A DNA stretch of 64,000 nt from contig NZ_JAURWM010000388.1 of assembly GCF_030654915.1 (NCBI RefSeq), forward strand, positions 1 through 64,000, read 5' to 3'. Made by a program: the position numbers and the translations under genes. Source of the stretch: Phenylobacterium sp. (GTDB lineage: Bacteria > Pseudomonadota > Alphaproteobacteria > Caulobacterales > Caulobacteraceae). Position 1 is the first letter of the stretch, and every line of letters starts with the position of its first letter. Positions 35,115-43,412 of the stretch are shown piece by piece. Below the pieces are notes generated by a model. The model was given only the letters and a program-made list of their open reading frames with translations, did no database searches and was not told where the DNA came from.

Positions 35115-35837
35115 GTGCTACGCCGCGACAGCGAGGCCGGCATCACGGTCCGGGAACACATGGACGAAATGTGGCGGCAAGCGCCCGATCTAACGGTAGC
35201 GCACGGCCTGGCGTCGAGCCATTCCACAGCCGCGATGCTGGCGGCCGTGATCTGGGCTAACGGTCAGAGCCGTGCTGCGACTCGCACCGAACTGCGCGCG
35301 AGCCAGTTCCGCGCGATCTGCCGGCGCATCGACAAGCAGATCGCCGATCCAGGCCTCGGCCCAACCCCTCTAGCCCGCGACTTCTATGTGACGCGCCCCA
35401 CACTCTACCGGATGTTCGAACCTCATGGCGGGATTGGGAAATACATCCTGGGCCGCCGGCTGACCGGCGTCTTCCGCGACCTTTCCGACCCGTCCCTGGC
35501 GCACAGGAAGGTGGCCGAGATCCTGCGCCAGCGGGGCTTCACCAACCACACGGCCGCCGGGCGTGCATTCCGCCGCGCCTACGGCATGACCCCGTCGGAA
35601 TGCCGGTCCCAGGCGCGCGAGATGCGGCGCGCCGGCGGCGTCGCCGGCGCAAAGGCCTTCGACGTCCCGCTCGAAATGCCCACGAACATCACAGCGTTCC
35701 AACGCCATGCCGCGCAAGGCGACGGGGGCGTCGAGATAAATTGCGCAATGATTGAGAACTTTGCCGGTCACTCGGGCGGTTCAATCGCCAGGCGCCGATG
35801 TGCCGACCCTGAGTGCGCACGCAGCAGTGTAACGTAG
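35115..35837 (+). CDS. AraC-family regulator, lacking a usual N-terminal sensor domain
   Basis: The frame starts at GTG 35115, with an in-frame TGA at 35094. The DNA-binding AraC domain is clear at residues about 75-165: IADPGLGPTPLARDFYVTRP (first HTH), TLYRMFEPHGGIGKYILGRR, then KVAEILRQRGFTNHTAAGRA and FRRAYGMTPSECR. Family members usually carry about 150 further residues of sensor domain in front; here only about 70. The last 70 residues after the HTH are not family-like and may arise from a frame shift. It could be a truncated regulator. It is followed by the siderophore receptor, a possible target. Confidence 0.5.
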   Translation: MLRRDSEAGITVREHMDEMWRQAPDLTVAHGLASSHSTAAMLAAVIWANGQSRAATRTELRASQFRAICRRIDKQIADPGLGPTPLARDFYVTRPTLYRMFEPHGGIGKYILGRRLTGVFRDLSDPSLAHRKVAEILRQRGFTNHTAAGRAFRRAYGMTPSECRSQAREMRRAGGVAGAKAFDVPLEMPTNITAFQRHAAQGDGGVEINCAMIENFAGHSGGSIARRRCADPECARSSVT

Positions 35838-35981
35838 CGGTCCTTGCCCTGCTCAACGCGGATCAGCGTGCGGACGCTGTGATGTCGCCGGGAACCTGGC
35901 CTGCCCGCCGACTTGAGAACGGTTGCCAGCGCGGCCAGCAAAGCTTATTGCGACGCATTCTTAATTTTTACGTGGCCGCTC

Positions 35982-38156
35982 ATGCGCACTCCATCTCTTC
36001 GCCTGCTGGCGACTGTGTCTTGCGCCGTGTTGGCTCACGCTGCTCCGGCCTGGGCTCAACAAGCGCTGGATGAACCGACGACGGTGGCCGACATCGTGGT
36101 GACCGGTTCGCAGGTCGCCCTGCCGCCGGCCTATGCGGGCGGCCAGGTGGCGACGGGCGGCCGAGTCGGCCTGTTTGGCGCGCTGGACACGATGGACACC
36201 CCGTTCTCCTCGACCAGCTTCACCGAGGAACTGGTGCGCAACCAGCAGGCCCGCAGCGTCGCCGACGTCCTGCAGAACGACCCAGGCGTGCGCGTCTCCA
36301 AGGGCTTCGGTAATTTCCAGGAACTGTACGTCATCCGCGGCTTCCCGGTCTATTCGGACGACATGACCTACAACGGACTCTACGGCGTTCTGCCGCGCCA
36401 GTTCGTGGCGGCCGAACTGCTGGAGCGGGTCGAGGTCTTCCGGGGCGCGACGGCCTTTCTGAACGGCGCCGCGCCCGGCGGCAGCGGCGTGGGCGGGGCC
36501 GTCAACCTGGCGCCCAAGCGCGCGCGCAGCGAACCCCTCACGCGCCTGACCGCAGGATGGGAGGGCCGCGATGAGATCTACGCCGCGGCCGACGTTTCGC
36601 GCCGGTTTGGCGCGGGCGACGCCTGGGGACTGCGCCTGAACATCGCCGTCCGCGACGGCGAAAGCTCGGTCGAGGACGAGAACCGTGAAATGAGGGTGCT
36701 GGGCCTTGGCCTGGACCGGCGCGGCGAGCGCGCCCGCTTCTCGGCCGATCTGGGATGGCAGGACCACCGGATCGAGGCCCCCCGTCCGCAGGTGACCCCA
36801 GCAGGCGCCATACCCGCGCCGCCATCGGCCGACAGCAATTTCGCCCAGCCCTGGACCTACACCGACGAGACGCAGCTGTTCGGCGCCGTTCGCGGCGAAT
36901 TCGACATCACCGACGCCGTGAGCATCTGGGGCGCCATGGGCGGCCGCGACGGCAAGGAACGCAACAGCCTGGCCAACCCCACGGCCCAGGCCGACGGAAC
37001 CCTCAGCGCCAATCGGTTCGACAACGGACGGCGCGACCGGGTGTTCTCGGCCGATGTCGGGGTACGCGCCGACTTCGACACCGGTCGTGTGGGGCACCGC
37101 CTGGTGGCGTCCGCCGCCCAGGTCCAGTCGCGGGAGAGTAACTCCTACGCCTTCTCCGACTTCGCGGGCTTCGCCAGCGATCTATACAACCCAGTCGTGG
37201 TCTCGAGGCCGCCGGCCACGGCCCTGACCGCCGGCTCGCTGAACGACCCGACCGTCGTCGCGCGTGTCAAGACGACCAGCTTCGCCGTGGCGGACATGCT
37301 GTCGTTCCTGGAGGGCCGCGTCCTGGTGACGGTCGGAGCCCGCTATCAGGACATCGACACCCGATCCTACGACTACAACACCACGGCCCGCACCGGCGGC
37401 TACGCCAGCGACGCCGTCACCCCGGTCTTCGCCGCGGTTTACAAGCCGAGCGACAAGGTCTCGCTGTACGCCAACTATTCCGAGGCCCTGCTGCCGGGAA
37501 AGATCGCGCCGGGCACGATCAATAGTCAGCCGGTCGATAACGCGGGCGACGTCCTGAAGCCCTTCCGCGCCGAACAGGTCGAGATCGGCGTCAAATACGA
37601 CGCGGGTTTGTTCGCCGGCACGTTGAGCGCCTTCCGCACCACCCTGCCCAGCGAGTATTTCGACACCGCGACGGGGATCTACAGCGCGGGCGGCGAGCAG
37701 GAGAACCGGGGCGTCGAGTTGACCGCCTTCGGCGAGCCGATCGCGGGCGTGCGTCTGCTGGGCGGCGCGACCTGGCTGGACGCCGAAGTGGTCAAGGCGC
37801 TGAACCCTTCGCTCGACGGCAAATCGCCGATCGGCGTCCCGGAATTCCAGGCCAATATGAACCTGGAGTGGGACGTCAGGGCCGTGGCTGGCCTGACATT
37901 GGAAGGCCGCGTGGTCTACACCGGCGCCCAACCCGCCAGCGCCGACAACAAGGTGGAGTTGGACTCCTGGACCCGTTTCGACGCGGGCGTCCGTTACGCC
38001 TTTGAAGCGGGCGGCCAGCCGACAACCGTGCAGGCGCGGGTCGAAAATATCGCGAACGAGGACCAATGGGTCGCGGTCGGCGGCTATCCAGGTTCGAACT
38101 ACCTGACGCTCGGCGCGCCGCGCACCTTCCGCGTCTCGATTTCGACGGAGTTCTGA
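35982..38156 (+). CDS. TonB-dependent siderophore receptor
   Basis: This 724-residue outer-membrane receptor starts at ATG 35982 (MRTPSLRLLATVSCAVLAHA, cleavage near AWA-QQ). The TonB box region TVADIVVTGS is followed by the plug domain: SVADVLQNDPGVRVSKGFGN, LYVIRGFPVYSDDMTYNGLY, LLERVEVFRGATAFLNGAAP and GGAVNLAPKRA, typical of FhuA/FpvA-type siderophore receptors. The 22-strand barrel ends FRVSISTEF. It should import ferric siderophore using TonB energy. It precedes a PepSY membrane protein by 5 bp, forming an iron-uptake and reduction operon. An upstream AraC gene may regulate it. Confidence 0.5.
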   Translation: MRTPSLRLLATVSCAVLAHAAPAWAQQALDEPTTVADIVVTGSQVALPPAYAGGQVATGGRVGLFGALDTMDTPFSSTSFTEELVRNQQARSVADVLQNDPGVRVSKGFGNFQELYVIRGFPVYSDDMTYNGLYGVLPRQFVAAELLERVEVFRGATAFLNGAAPGGSGVGGAVNLAPKRARSEPLTRLTAGWEGRDEIYAAADVSRRFGAGDAWGLRLNIAVRDGESSVEDENREMRVLGLGLDRRGERARFSADLGWQDHRIEAPRPQVTPAGAIPAPPSADSNFAQPWTYTDETQLFGAVRGEFDITDAVSIWGAMGGRDGKERNSLANPTAQADGTLSANRFDNGRRDRVFSADVGVRADFDTGRVGHRLVASAAQVQSRESNSYAFSDFAGFASDLYNPVVVSRPPATALTAGSLNDPTVVARVKTTSFAVADMLSFLEGRVLVTVGARYQDIDTRSYDYNTTARTGGYASDAVTPVFAAVYKPSDKVSLYANYSEALLPGKIAPGTINSQPVDNAGDVLKPFRAEQVEIGVKYDAGLFAGTLSAFRTTLPSEYFDTATGIYSAGGEQENRGVELTAFGEPIAGVRLLGGATWLDAEVVKALNPSLDGKSPIGVPEFQANMNLEWDVRAVAGLTLEGRVVYTGAQPASADNKVELDSWTRFDAGVRYAFEAGGQPTTVQARVENIANEDQWVAVGGYPGSNYLTLGAPRTFRVSISTEF

Positions 38157-38161
38157 CCCGA

Positions 38162-39247
38162 ATGCAGACGCGGACCGTCCGCGCCTGGACCTGGGTCCAC
38201 AAATGGTCGAGCCTGGTCTCGACCCTCTTCCTGCTGATGCTCTGCATCACCGGCCTGCCGCTGGTGTTCACGCACGAGATCGACGAGGTGCTGCTGCATC
38301 AGCAGTGGGAGCCCGCCAATCCGGCTGGACCTAAGCTCAGCCTGGATCAGGTCCTGGAGGTCGCCCTCTCGCGCCATCCCGGCGAGGTCGGGGCCTTCAT
38401 GAGCTTCGACGAGGATCGCCCGGTGGTGAACGTCACCAGCGTCAATCCGAACGGACCCGCGGACGTCTATAACTTCCAGCCCATCGATCAAACCAGCGGA
38501 GAGGCCGCGCCGCTCGTCGCCGGTCACCCGGTGATGGAGTTTCTCCTCCAACTGCACACCGACATGTTCCTTGGCCTGCCAGGAATGTTGTTCCTGGGCG
38601 CCATGGGCCTGCTGCTGGTCGCGGCTCTGGTGTCGGGGGTGGTGCTCTACGCCCCCTTCATGAGGCGACTGCCGTTCGGCACGGTGCGCGCCGACAAGGC
38701 CGCGCGAACGCGCTGGCTCGACTACCACAATCTGCTTGGCGTGGTGACCTTGGCCTGGGTGCTGATGGTGGGGGTGACGGGCGTGGTCAACACGCTGGCG
38801 ACGCCTGTCATCGCCTACTGGAAGGACACCGCGCTTAGCGAGCTAACCGCCGCCTATGACGCTCCGGTGGCGGCGGGCGAGCGCGCGCCGCTCGACGCGG
38901 CGGTCAAGCGCGCCAAAGCCGCGCTGCCCGGCATGACGTTGCAGTTCGTGGCGTTCCCCGGATCGTCCTACTCGACCGACCACCACTATGCGGTCTTCTT
39001 CCATGGCGACACGCCGCTGACGACCCACATGACCACGCCCGCCCTGATCGACGCGCGGACCGGCGAGCTGTCGGCGGTCGCGCCGATGCCTTGGTATGTG
39101 AAGACGCTGTCGCTATCCCAGCCCCTGCACTTCGGCGACTATGGCGGGCTGGGACTGAAGATCTTGTGGGCGCTGCTGGACATCGCCACCATTGTGATCC
39201 TGGTGTCCGGTCTCTACCTCTGGTTGGCCAAGCGTAAGAAGACATGA
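38162..39247 (+). CDS. PepSY-associated membrane protein (ferric-siderophore reductase-like)
   Basis: This 361-residue protein starts at ATG 38162 (MQTRTVRAWTWVHKWSSLVS). Helices are seen at about 12-36 (STLFLLMLCITGLPLVFTHE), 138-165, 190-213 (GVVTLAWVLMVGVTGVVNTL) and 335-355. The motifs HKWSSLVSTLFL, LQLHTDMFLGLPGMLFLG, WLDYHNLLGVVTLAW and LHFGDYGGLGLKILWALLDI, all with paired His, match the PepSY-TM family, whose members handle iron or heme after TonB uptake. It is 5 bp after the siderophore receptor and overlaps a small membrane-protein gene by 4 bp. Confidence 0.5.
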   Translation: MQTRTVRAWTWVHKWSSLVSTLFLLMLCITGLPLVFTHEIDEVLLHQQWEPANPAGPKLSLDQVLEVALSRHPGEVGAFMSFDEDRPVVNVTSVNPNGPADVYNFQPIDQTSGEAAPLVAGHPVMEFLLQLHTDMFLGLPGMLFLGAMGLLLVAALVSGVVLYAPFMRRLPFGTVRADKAARTRWLDYHNLLGVVTLAWVLMVGVTGVVNTLATPVIAYWKDTALSELTAAYDAPVAAGERAPLDAAVKRAKAALPGMTLQFVAFPGSSYSTDHHYAVFFHGDTPLTTHMTTPALIDARTGELSAVAPMPWYVKTLSLSQPLHFGDYGGLGLKILWALLDIATIVILVSGLYLWLAKRKKT

Positions 39248-39429
39248 GCCGCAAGGATTTAAGCCTTCGGGCCATATTCGCCGCCCCGCTCTTGCTGTTC
39301 GTGCTCAGCATGATCGGCTTGGTCGGGGCCTTGCTGGGCGATGGGCTGTGGGACTGGGTCGGTCAGGGGCTCCTGGCCTCGACGATGATCGTCCTGGCCT
39401 GGGTTCTGGTCACCCGCCGGCGCCGGTAG
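39244..39429 (+). CDS. Small membrane protein of the siderophore operon
   Basis: This 61-residue protein overlaps the PepSY gene by 4 bp (ATGA). Two hydrophobic helices (about 9-31, AIFAAPLLLFVLSMIGLVGA, and about 39-57, QGLLASTMIVLAWVLV) surround LLGDGLWDWVG, and the end is Arg-rich (TRRRR). Small proteins of this kind follow PepSY genes in TonB operons, where they probably assist the reductase-like membrane protein. No enzymatic motif is present. Its coupling supports the gene being real despite its size. Confidence 0.5.
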   Translation: MSRKDLSLRAIFAAPLLLFVLSMIGLVGALLGDGLWDWVGQGLLASTMIVLAWVLVTRRRR

Positions 39430-39633
39430 CGGCAGCGCCGCGCCCTCCCCGTCCAGCCGCGACAGGACATTGGTGAGCCGGCCGTCACGATAGCTGCGCT
39501 CGCCAGCCGCCAAGATCGTCGGCTGGCCCAGGTTATCTCCGACCGGAAGGTCCAGGGCGGCCTGCGCCGCGTGCTTCTAGCCCAGAAGCGGCTGGGTGGC
39601 TTTCGGCCCGACGCAGCCTCGCTCAGAAGTTTG

Positions 39634-39648
39634 TTCCGCTGTACGGAA
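39634..39648. promoter_or_regulatory. Candidate IclR operator upstream of the first IclR gene
   Basis: TTCCG-ctgta-CGGAA is a perfect 15-bp inverted repeat with a 5-base centre, within a G-TTCCG...CGGAA-T context that fits IclR-family sites. It lies 75 bp upstream of ATG 39723. The region between 39430 and this site holds no supported gene; a short minus-strand opening over the end of the small membrane protein is judged a shadow. Confidence 0.5.
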
Positions 39649-39722
39649 TATTATTTCATCACTTGGAACGACAACCGCGCTTGCTGTAGGATTTGCGAAA
39701 GACCCATGGAGTCGACGCAGGT

Positions 39723-40442
39723 ATGGACCGGGCGGTTTCCCGCAGCTTCGCTATCTTGGAGGCGCTGGCCCGATCGCATGGACCTGCGCGGTTGTCCGAC
39801 CTCTCTGCGGCGACTGATCTCCAGAAGAGCACGGTCCACCGTATTCTCGCGACGCTCTCGGAGCTGGGATACGCTGACCAGGACGACTCCGGACGCTATC
39901 GCCCCACCCTTAGGTCCTGGGAGATCGGCATTGGCGTTGTCGCCGACCTCCCAATCTACCGCGTCGCCGCGGGCTTCCTTCAGACGCTTCACCGAACCAC
40001 CGGAGAAACGGTCAGCCTGACGGTGCTGTCTGGAAGCGACGTCCTCTATCTTGAGAAGCTCACCGCCGCTCGGCCGGTGCGTTTCCTCACCCGGGTCGGA
40101 AGTCGCGTGCCGGCGCCGCTCACCGCGGGCGGCAAGGCGATCCTCTCGGTTCGCATCGACGCCCCTCAGATTATCGAAGAGGCCGCAGCCCATCGCGCCC
40201 TAGATATCCCCGCCCTGATGACGGAACTCGAAGAGTGCCGTCAGCGGGGATACGCGCTCTCCGGCTACAGCCCCGGCGTCACGAGCATCGGCGCAGCGGT
40301 TGCAGCCGGAGGCGCACCCCCGGACGCCGCCTTGTCCGTATCTGCGCCCAGCGAGAGGCTCGCCGGCAAGAAGCGCGAGGCGATCATCGAGGCGCTGCTG
40401 GAAACCCGGGCTCGCATGACCGAGGCCCTGGACCGGCCATGA
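39723..40442 (+). CDS. IclR-family transcriptional regulator (first)
   Basis: This 239-residue regulator is placed at ATG 39723 (MDRAVSRSFAILEALARSHG); a TTG lies 30 bp upstream. The N-terminal winged helix shows ARLSDLSAATDLQKSTVHRI, then LATLSELGYADQDD. The effector domain (about 75-239) contains ETVSLTVLSGSDVLYLEKLT, APLTAGGKAILS and RQRGYALSGYSPGVTSIGAA with AALSVSAP. It overlaps the MmgE/PrpD gene by 4 bp, so it is expressed with the cluster it likely controls. The inverted repeat TTCCG/CGGAA upstream is its probable site. Confidence 0.5.
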   Translation: MDRAVSRSFAILEALARSHGPARLSDLSAATDLQKSTVHRILATLSELGYADQDDSGRYRPTLRSWEIGIGVVADLPIYRVAAGFLQTLHRTTGETVSLTVLSGSDVLYLEKLTAARPVRFLTRVGSRVPAPLTAGGKAILSVRIDAPQIIEEAAAHRALDIPALMTELEECRQRGYALSGYSPGVTSIGAAVAAGGAPPDAALSVSAPSERLAGKKREAIIEALLETRARMTEALDRP

Positions 40443-41830
40443 GCCAGCCCGTGTTGGAAACGCCGGTCGGGGAGCGGCTGGCCAGCTATGTCAGCGGCGC
40501 TCTGGACGTCTGGCCTTGCGAGGCGCATCGCCAATTGGCCAAGCTCCACATCCTGGACACGCTTGCGGCCATTGTCGCATGCCGCGACTTGGAGCCCGCC
40601 GTCTTGGCCCGCGACTACGCCCTGTCGCTCAGCGGCGACGGCGGACCGAATGCAGCCACGATCCTAGGCACTCACGCGCGCGCCAGCATCGTCGATGCGG
40701 CGTTCGCCAGCGCCATGACCGGCCACGCCGCAGAGATCAACGACTTCATTCCATCGGCCTTCGTTCAGCCGGGCCCCGCGGTGCTTAGCGCAGCCCTCGG
40801 GATCGCCGAGACGCGGGGAGCTTCGGGCGCCGACCTGCTCCGCGCGGTCATGGCCGGCTATGAGCTGGCCGGGCGCATGCCCAAGGCTCTTGGCGTCGAG
40901 AACCTCCGCCGCGCGGGCGTCGCAAATCACGGCCTTGGGCCCCTGTTCGGCGCCGCCACAGCCGCCGCGATCCTGCTGCGCCTGCCCACCGACCGGATCG
41001 GCGACGTATTCACCTTTTGCGCTCAGCAGGCCTCCGGTTCCTGGCAATGGCTGCTCGACGTCGAACACATCGAAAAGGCGTTCGTCTTCGCCGGCATGGG
41101 CGCTCGCGACGGCCTTCATGCCGCGCTGATGGTGGCAGCCGGCTTCAGGGGCGTTCGGGACGCCCTAGACCATCCGGCCGGCTGGATGCGCAGCGCGATG
41201 TTCTCCGGCGGCGATGCGAACCGGGCCTACCTCGTCGACGACCTCGGCGAGCGCTCCGAACTGCCGCTCACCGCGTTCAAGCGCTATCCGGTCGGCGGCC
41301 CGACGCAGCCGGCGGTCGAGGCGCTCCTGGACCTGTCGACGGAGATCGCGGGCCAAGCGGTTCAAAGCGTACTCATCGAGATGCCGGGCCGCTGGCAGGC
41401 GTTCCGCGACGCCGCGATGCCCGCACTCAATCTGCGCTACCTCGCGGCGATCATCCTGATCGACGGGCGACTGGACTTCGTGAGCGCGCAGAGCCTTACG
41501 CGCATGGCGCAGGATGAGGCGGTCAAGGATCTAGTGGCGAAGATCGAGATCGCCCACGACCCTGCGCAGGAGGCCGCGCCCGGCTCGCCGAGGACGGAGT
41601 CCGCCCGCGTGCGGATCACCTTGGAAGACGGGCGAGAATTCTCGCGGTTTGTCCCCCATGTCCTGGGATTTCCGTCCCATCCGATGGACGCGGCCGATGT
41701 GGAATCCAAGGCCTTCAACCTGATGGAAGAGCACCTGGGGGCCGAGCGCGCGCGGGCCGTCATCGACGCGGTCCGAGGGATAGAGACCCTCCCCGACTGC
41801 AAACCGCTCATCGAACTCGTCGCACGCTGA
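40439..41830 (+). CDS. MmgE/PrpD-family protein
   Basis: This 463-residue protein starts at ATG 40439, inside the IclR stop. Family features: LHILDTLAAIVACRDLEPAV (near residue 35), ATILGTHARASIVDAAFASA, TGHAAEINDF, and then GVANHGLGPLFGAATAAAIL, GSWQWLLDVEHIEKAFVFAG and the FKRYPVGGPTQPAVEALLDL segment. The family includes 2-methylcitrate dehydratase and cis-aconitate decarboxylase. Such enzymes act on tricarboxylates or related acids in the cytosol. The surrounding esterases suggest the acid is released from an ester. Exact reaction unknown. Confidence 0.5.
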   Translation: MSQPVLETPVGERLASYVSGALDVWPCEAHRQLAKLHILDTLAAIVACRDLEPAVLARDYALSLSGDGGPNAATILGTHARASIVDAAFASAMTGHAAEINDFIPSAFVQPGPAVLSAALGIAETRGASGADLLRAVMAGYELAGRMPKALGVENLRRAGVANHGLGPLFGAATAAAILLRLPTDRIGDVFTFCAQQASGSWQWLLDVEHIEKAFVFAGMGARDGLHAALMVAAGFRGVRDALDHPAGWMRSAMFSGGDANRAYLVDDLGERSELPLTAFKRYPVGGPTQPAVEALLDLSTEIAGQAVQSVLIEMPGRWQAFRDAAMPALNLRYLAAIILIDGRLDFVSAQSLTRMAQDEAVKDLVAKIEIAHDPAQEAAPGSPRTESARVRITLEDGREFSRFVPHVLGFPSHPMDAADVESKAFNLMEEHLGAERARAVIDAVRGIETLPDCKPLIELVAR

Positions 41831-41852
41831 ACGTCCAGGAGCAGGCCCCGAG

Positions 41853-43391
41853 ATGAGCGCATTTCCTCCCGAACCCATCACTGACGGACCTGTGGTCGAG
41901 ACCGCGCAGGGCAAGGTGCGCGGGTTGCGCTCAGGATCAGTCTCGGTCTTCAAGGGCATGCGCTACGGCGCCGACACGTCCGGACCAAACCGGTTCCGCC
42001 CACCCCAGCCCCCGCCTACCTGGAGCGGCGTCCAGGACGCCCTGGCCTATGGCCCCCAGTCTCCACAGATGCGCGGGCCGCTGGCCGACAAGGGGCCGAT
42101 GAGCGAGGACTGTCTTCGCGTCAACGTCTGGACGCCAGGAACCGAGCCGGCCCGGCGGCCGGTGATGGTCTGGTTCCACGGCGGCGGGTTCGAGGCGGGA
42201 TCAGCGTCGCAGAAGGTCTATGACGGTTCGCGGCTGGCGGCTCGCGGCGACGTCGTGGTCGTCAGCCTCAACCACCGTCTCAATGTGTTCGGCCATTGCT
42301 TCTTGGGCGATCGCCTGGGCGAAGCCTACGCCGCGGCCGGCAATGTCGGATATCTGGACCTGATCGCGGCGTTGCGCTGGGTGCGTGAGAACATCGCTAG
42401 CTTTGGCGGCGACCCTGGCAACGTCACCATCTTCGGACAGTCCGGCGGCGGCCGGAAGGTTAGCCTCTGCTATGCGGGCGAAGACGCCAGCGGCCTGTTC
42501 CACCGCGGCGTCGTCCAGAGCGGCTCGCACCTGCGGGTCCAGGCGCCCGAGAAGGCGGCCCAGCTCACCGACGCCCTGCTGAGGACGCTCGACCTGGCGC
42601 CCAGCGACGCCGGCAAGCTGCTGGAGGCGCCTGTCGAGGCGCTGAGCGCGGCTCAGTTGAAGGTGATGCGCGAGACGCGGTCGCGGTTCTCGCCCGTGCT
42701 GGACGGCATTGCCTTCAAGACCCACCCTTTCCTTCCGGCGTCCCCGGCGATTTCGAACCATCTGCCGATGATGGTCGGCACGACACGCACCGAGCTCTCC
42801 AACCAGCTGGGCTATGAACCTGGCGCCTTCGACTTGGATATGGCCGAGCTGCGCCGACGTTTGCCGCGCTATGTGGGCGAGGACGAGGTGGACGCGGCGA
42901 TCGCCGCGTTCCAGGCGACCAGCCCGGACGCCTCGCCTTCAGAGCTCTACTTCAAGATCGCCTCGGCTCGCGGCTACATCCTGGACCAGACCATCATGGC
43001 CGAACAGCGGGTGAAGGCCGGCGCGGCCCCGACCTATTCCTACCAACTGGTCTGGCGCTCTCCTGCCGAGGGCGGGCGGCGCATCAGTCAACACACCCTC
43101 GACCTGCCGTTCATGTTCGACAACGTCGCGGCCGCCACGCACCTCACGGGTCCCGAGAGCGAGGAGACCAGCCAGCTCGCGGACGCCATGGCGCAGACCT
43201 GGATCAGCTTTGCGCGCACCGGAGATCCCAACAACGCCGCCATTCCAAGCTGGCGAGCATACGACCTGACCGATCGGCCGGTGATGCTGTTCGATATCCC
43301 CCCAACACTTGCTGAAGATCCCTACGCCGGCGAGCGGACCTTTATGAGCCGCTACGACAGCCAACAGATGGGTCGCACCCTGCACCGGTAG
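41853..43391 (+). CDS. Type-B carboxylesterase/lipase family protein
   Basis: This 512-residue protein has no signal peptide. The family blocks are: VETAQGKVRGLRSGSVSVFK, SEDCLRVNVWTP, the oxyanion loop MVWFHGGGFEAGS (about 105-117), and the nucleophile elbow FGQSGGGRK with Ser197. The catalytic His is probably in ISQHTLDLPFMFDN. The QSGGG elbow in place of ESAG occurs in some bacterial relatives. It hydrolyses an ester or carbamate of unknown identity. It is 22 bp after the MmgE/PrpD gene and 21 bp before the first SxxK hydrolase, one transcription unit with them. Confidence 0.5.
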   Translation: MSAFPPEPITDGPVVETAQGKVRGLRSGSVSVFKGMRYGADTSGPNRFRPPQPPPTWSGVQDALAYGPQSPQMRGPLADKGPMSEDCLRVNVWTPGTEPARRPVMVWFHGGGFEAGSASQKVYDGSRLAARGDVVVVSLNHRLNVFGHCFLGDRLGEAYAAAGNVGYLDLIAALRWVRENIASFGGDPGNVTIFGQSGGGRKVSLCYAGEDASGLFHRGVVQSGSHLRVQAPEKAAQLTDALLRTLDLAPSDAGKLLEAPVEALSAAQLKVMRETRSRFSPVLDGIAFKTHPFLPASPAISNHLPMMVGTTRTELSNQLGYEPGAFDLDMAELRRRLPRYVGEDEVDAAIAAFQATSPDASPSELYFKIASARGYILDQTIMAEQRVKAGAAPTYSYQLVWRSPAEGGRRISQHTLDLPFMFDNVAAATHLTGPESEETSQLADAMAQTWISFARTGDPNNAAIPSWRAYDLTDRPVMLFDIPPTLAEDPYAGERTFMSRYDSQQMGRTLHR

Positions 43392-43412
43392 GGCCGCGCG
43401 GTTGATTTGGAC

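Noticed and set aside
35961..37097. A 378-residue minus-strand opening across the siderophore receptor
   Set aside because: It is antisense to a receptor with clear plug and barrel motifs; composition follows the GC-rich third positions of the real gene.
39259..39513. A minus-strand opening over the small membrane protein with a protein-like stretch (LAAGERSYRDGRLTNVLSRL)
   Set aside because: It lacks a start region with family features and half of it is antisense to a coupled gene; it may be the tail of a lost gene but cannot be supported.
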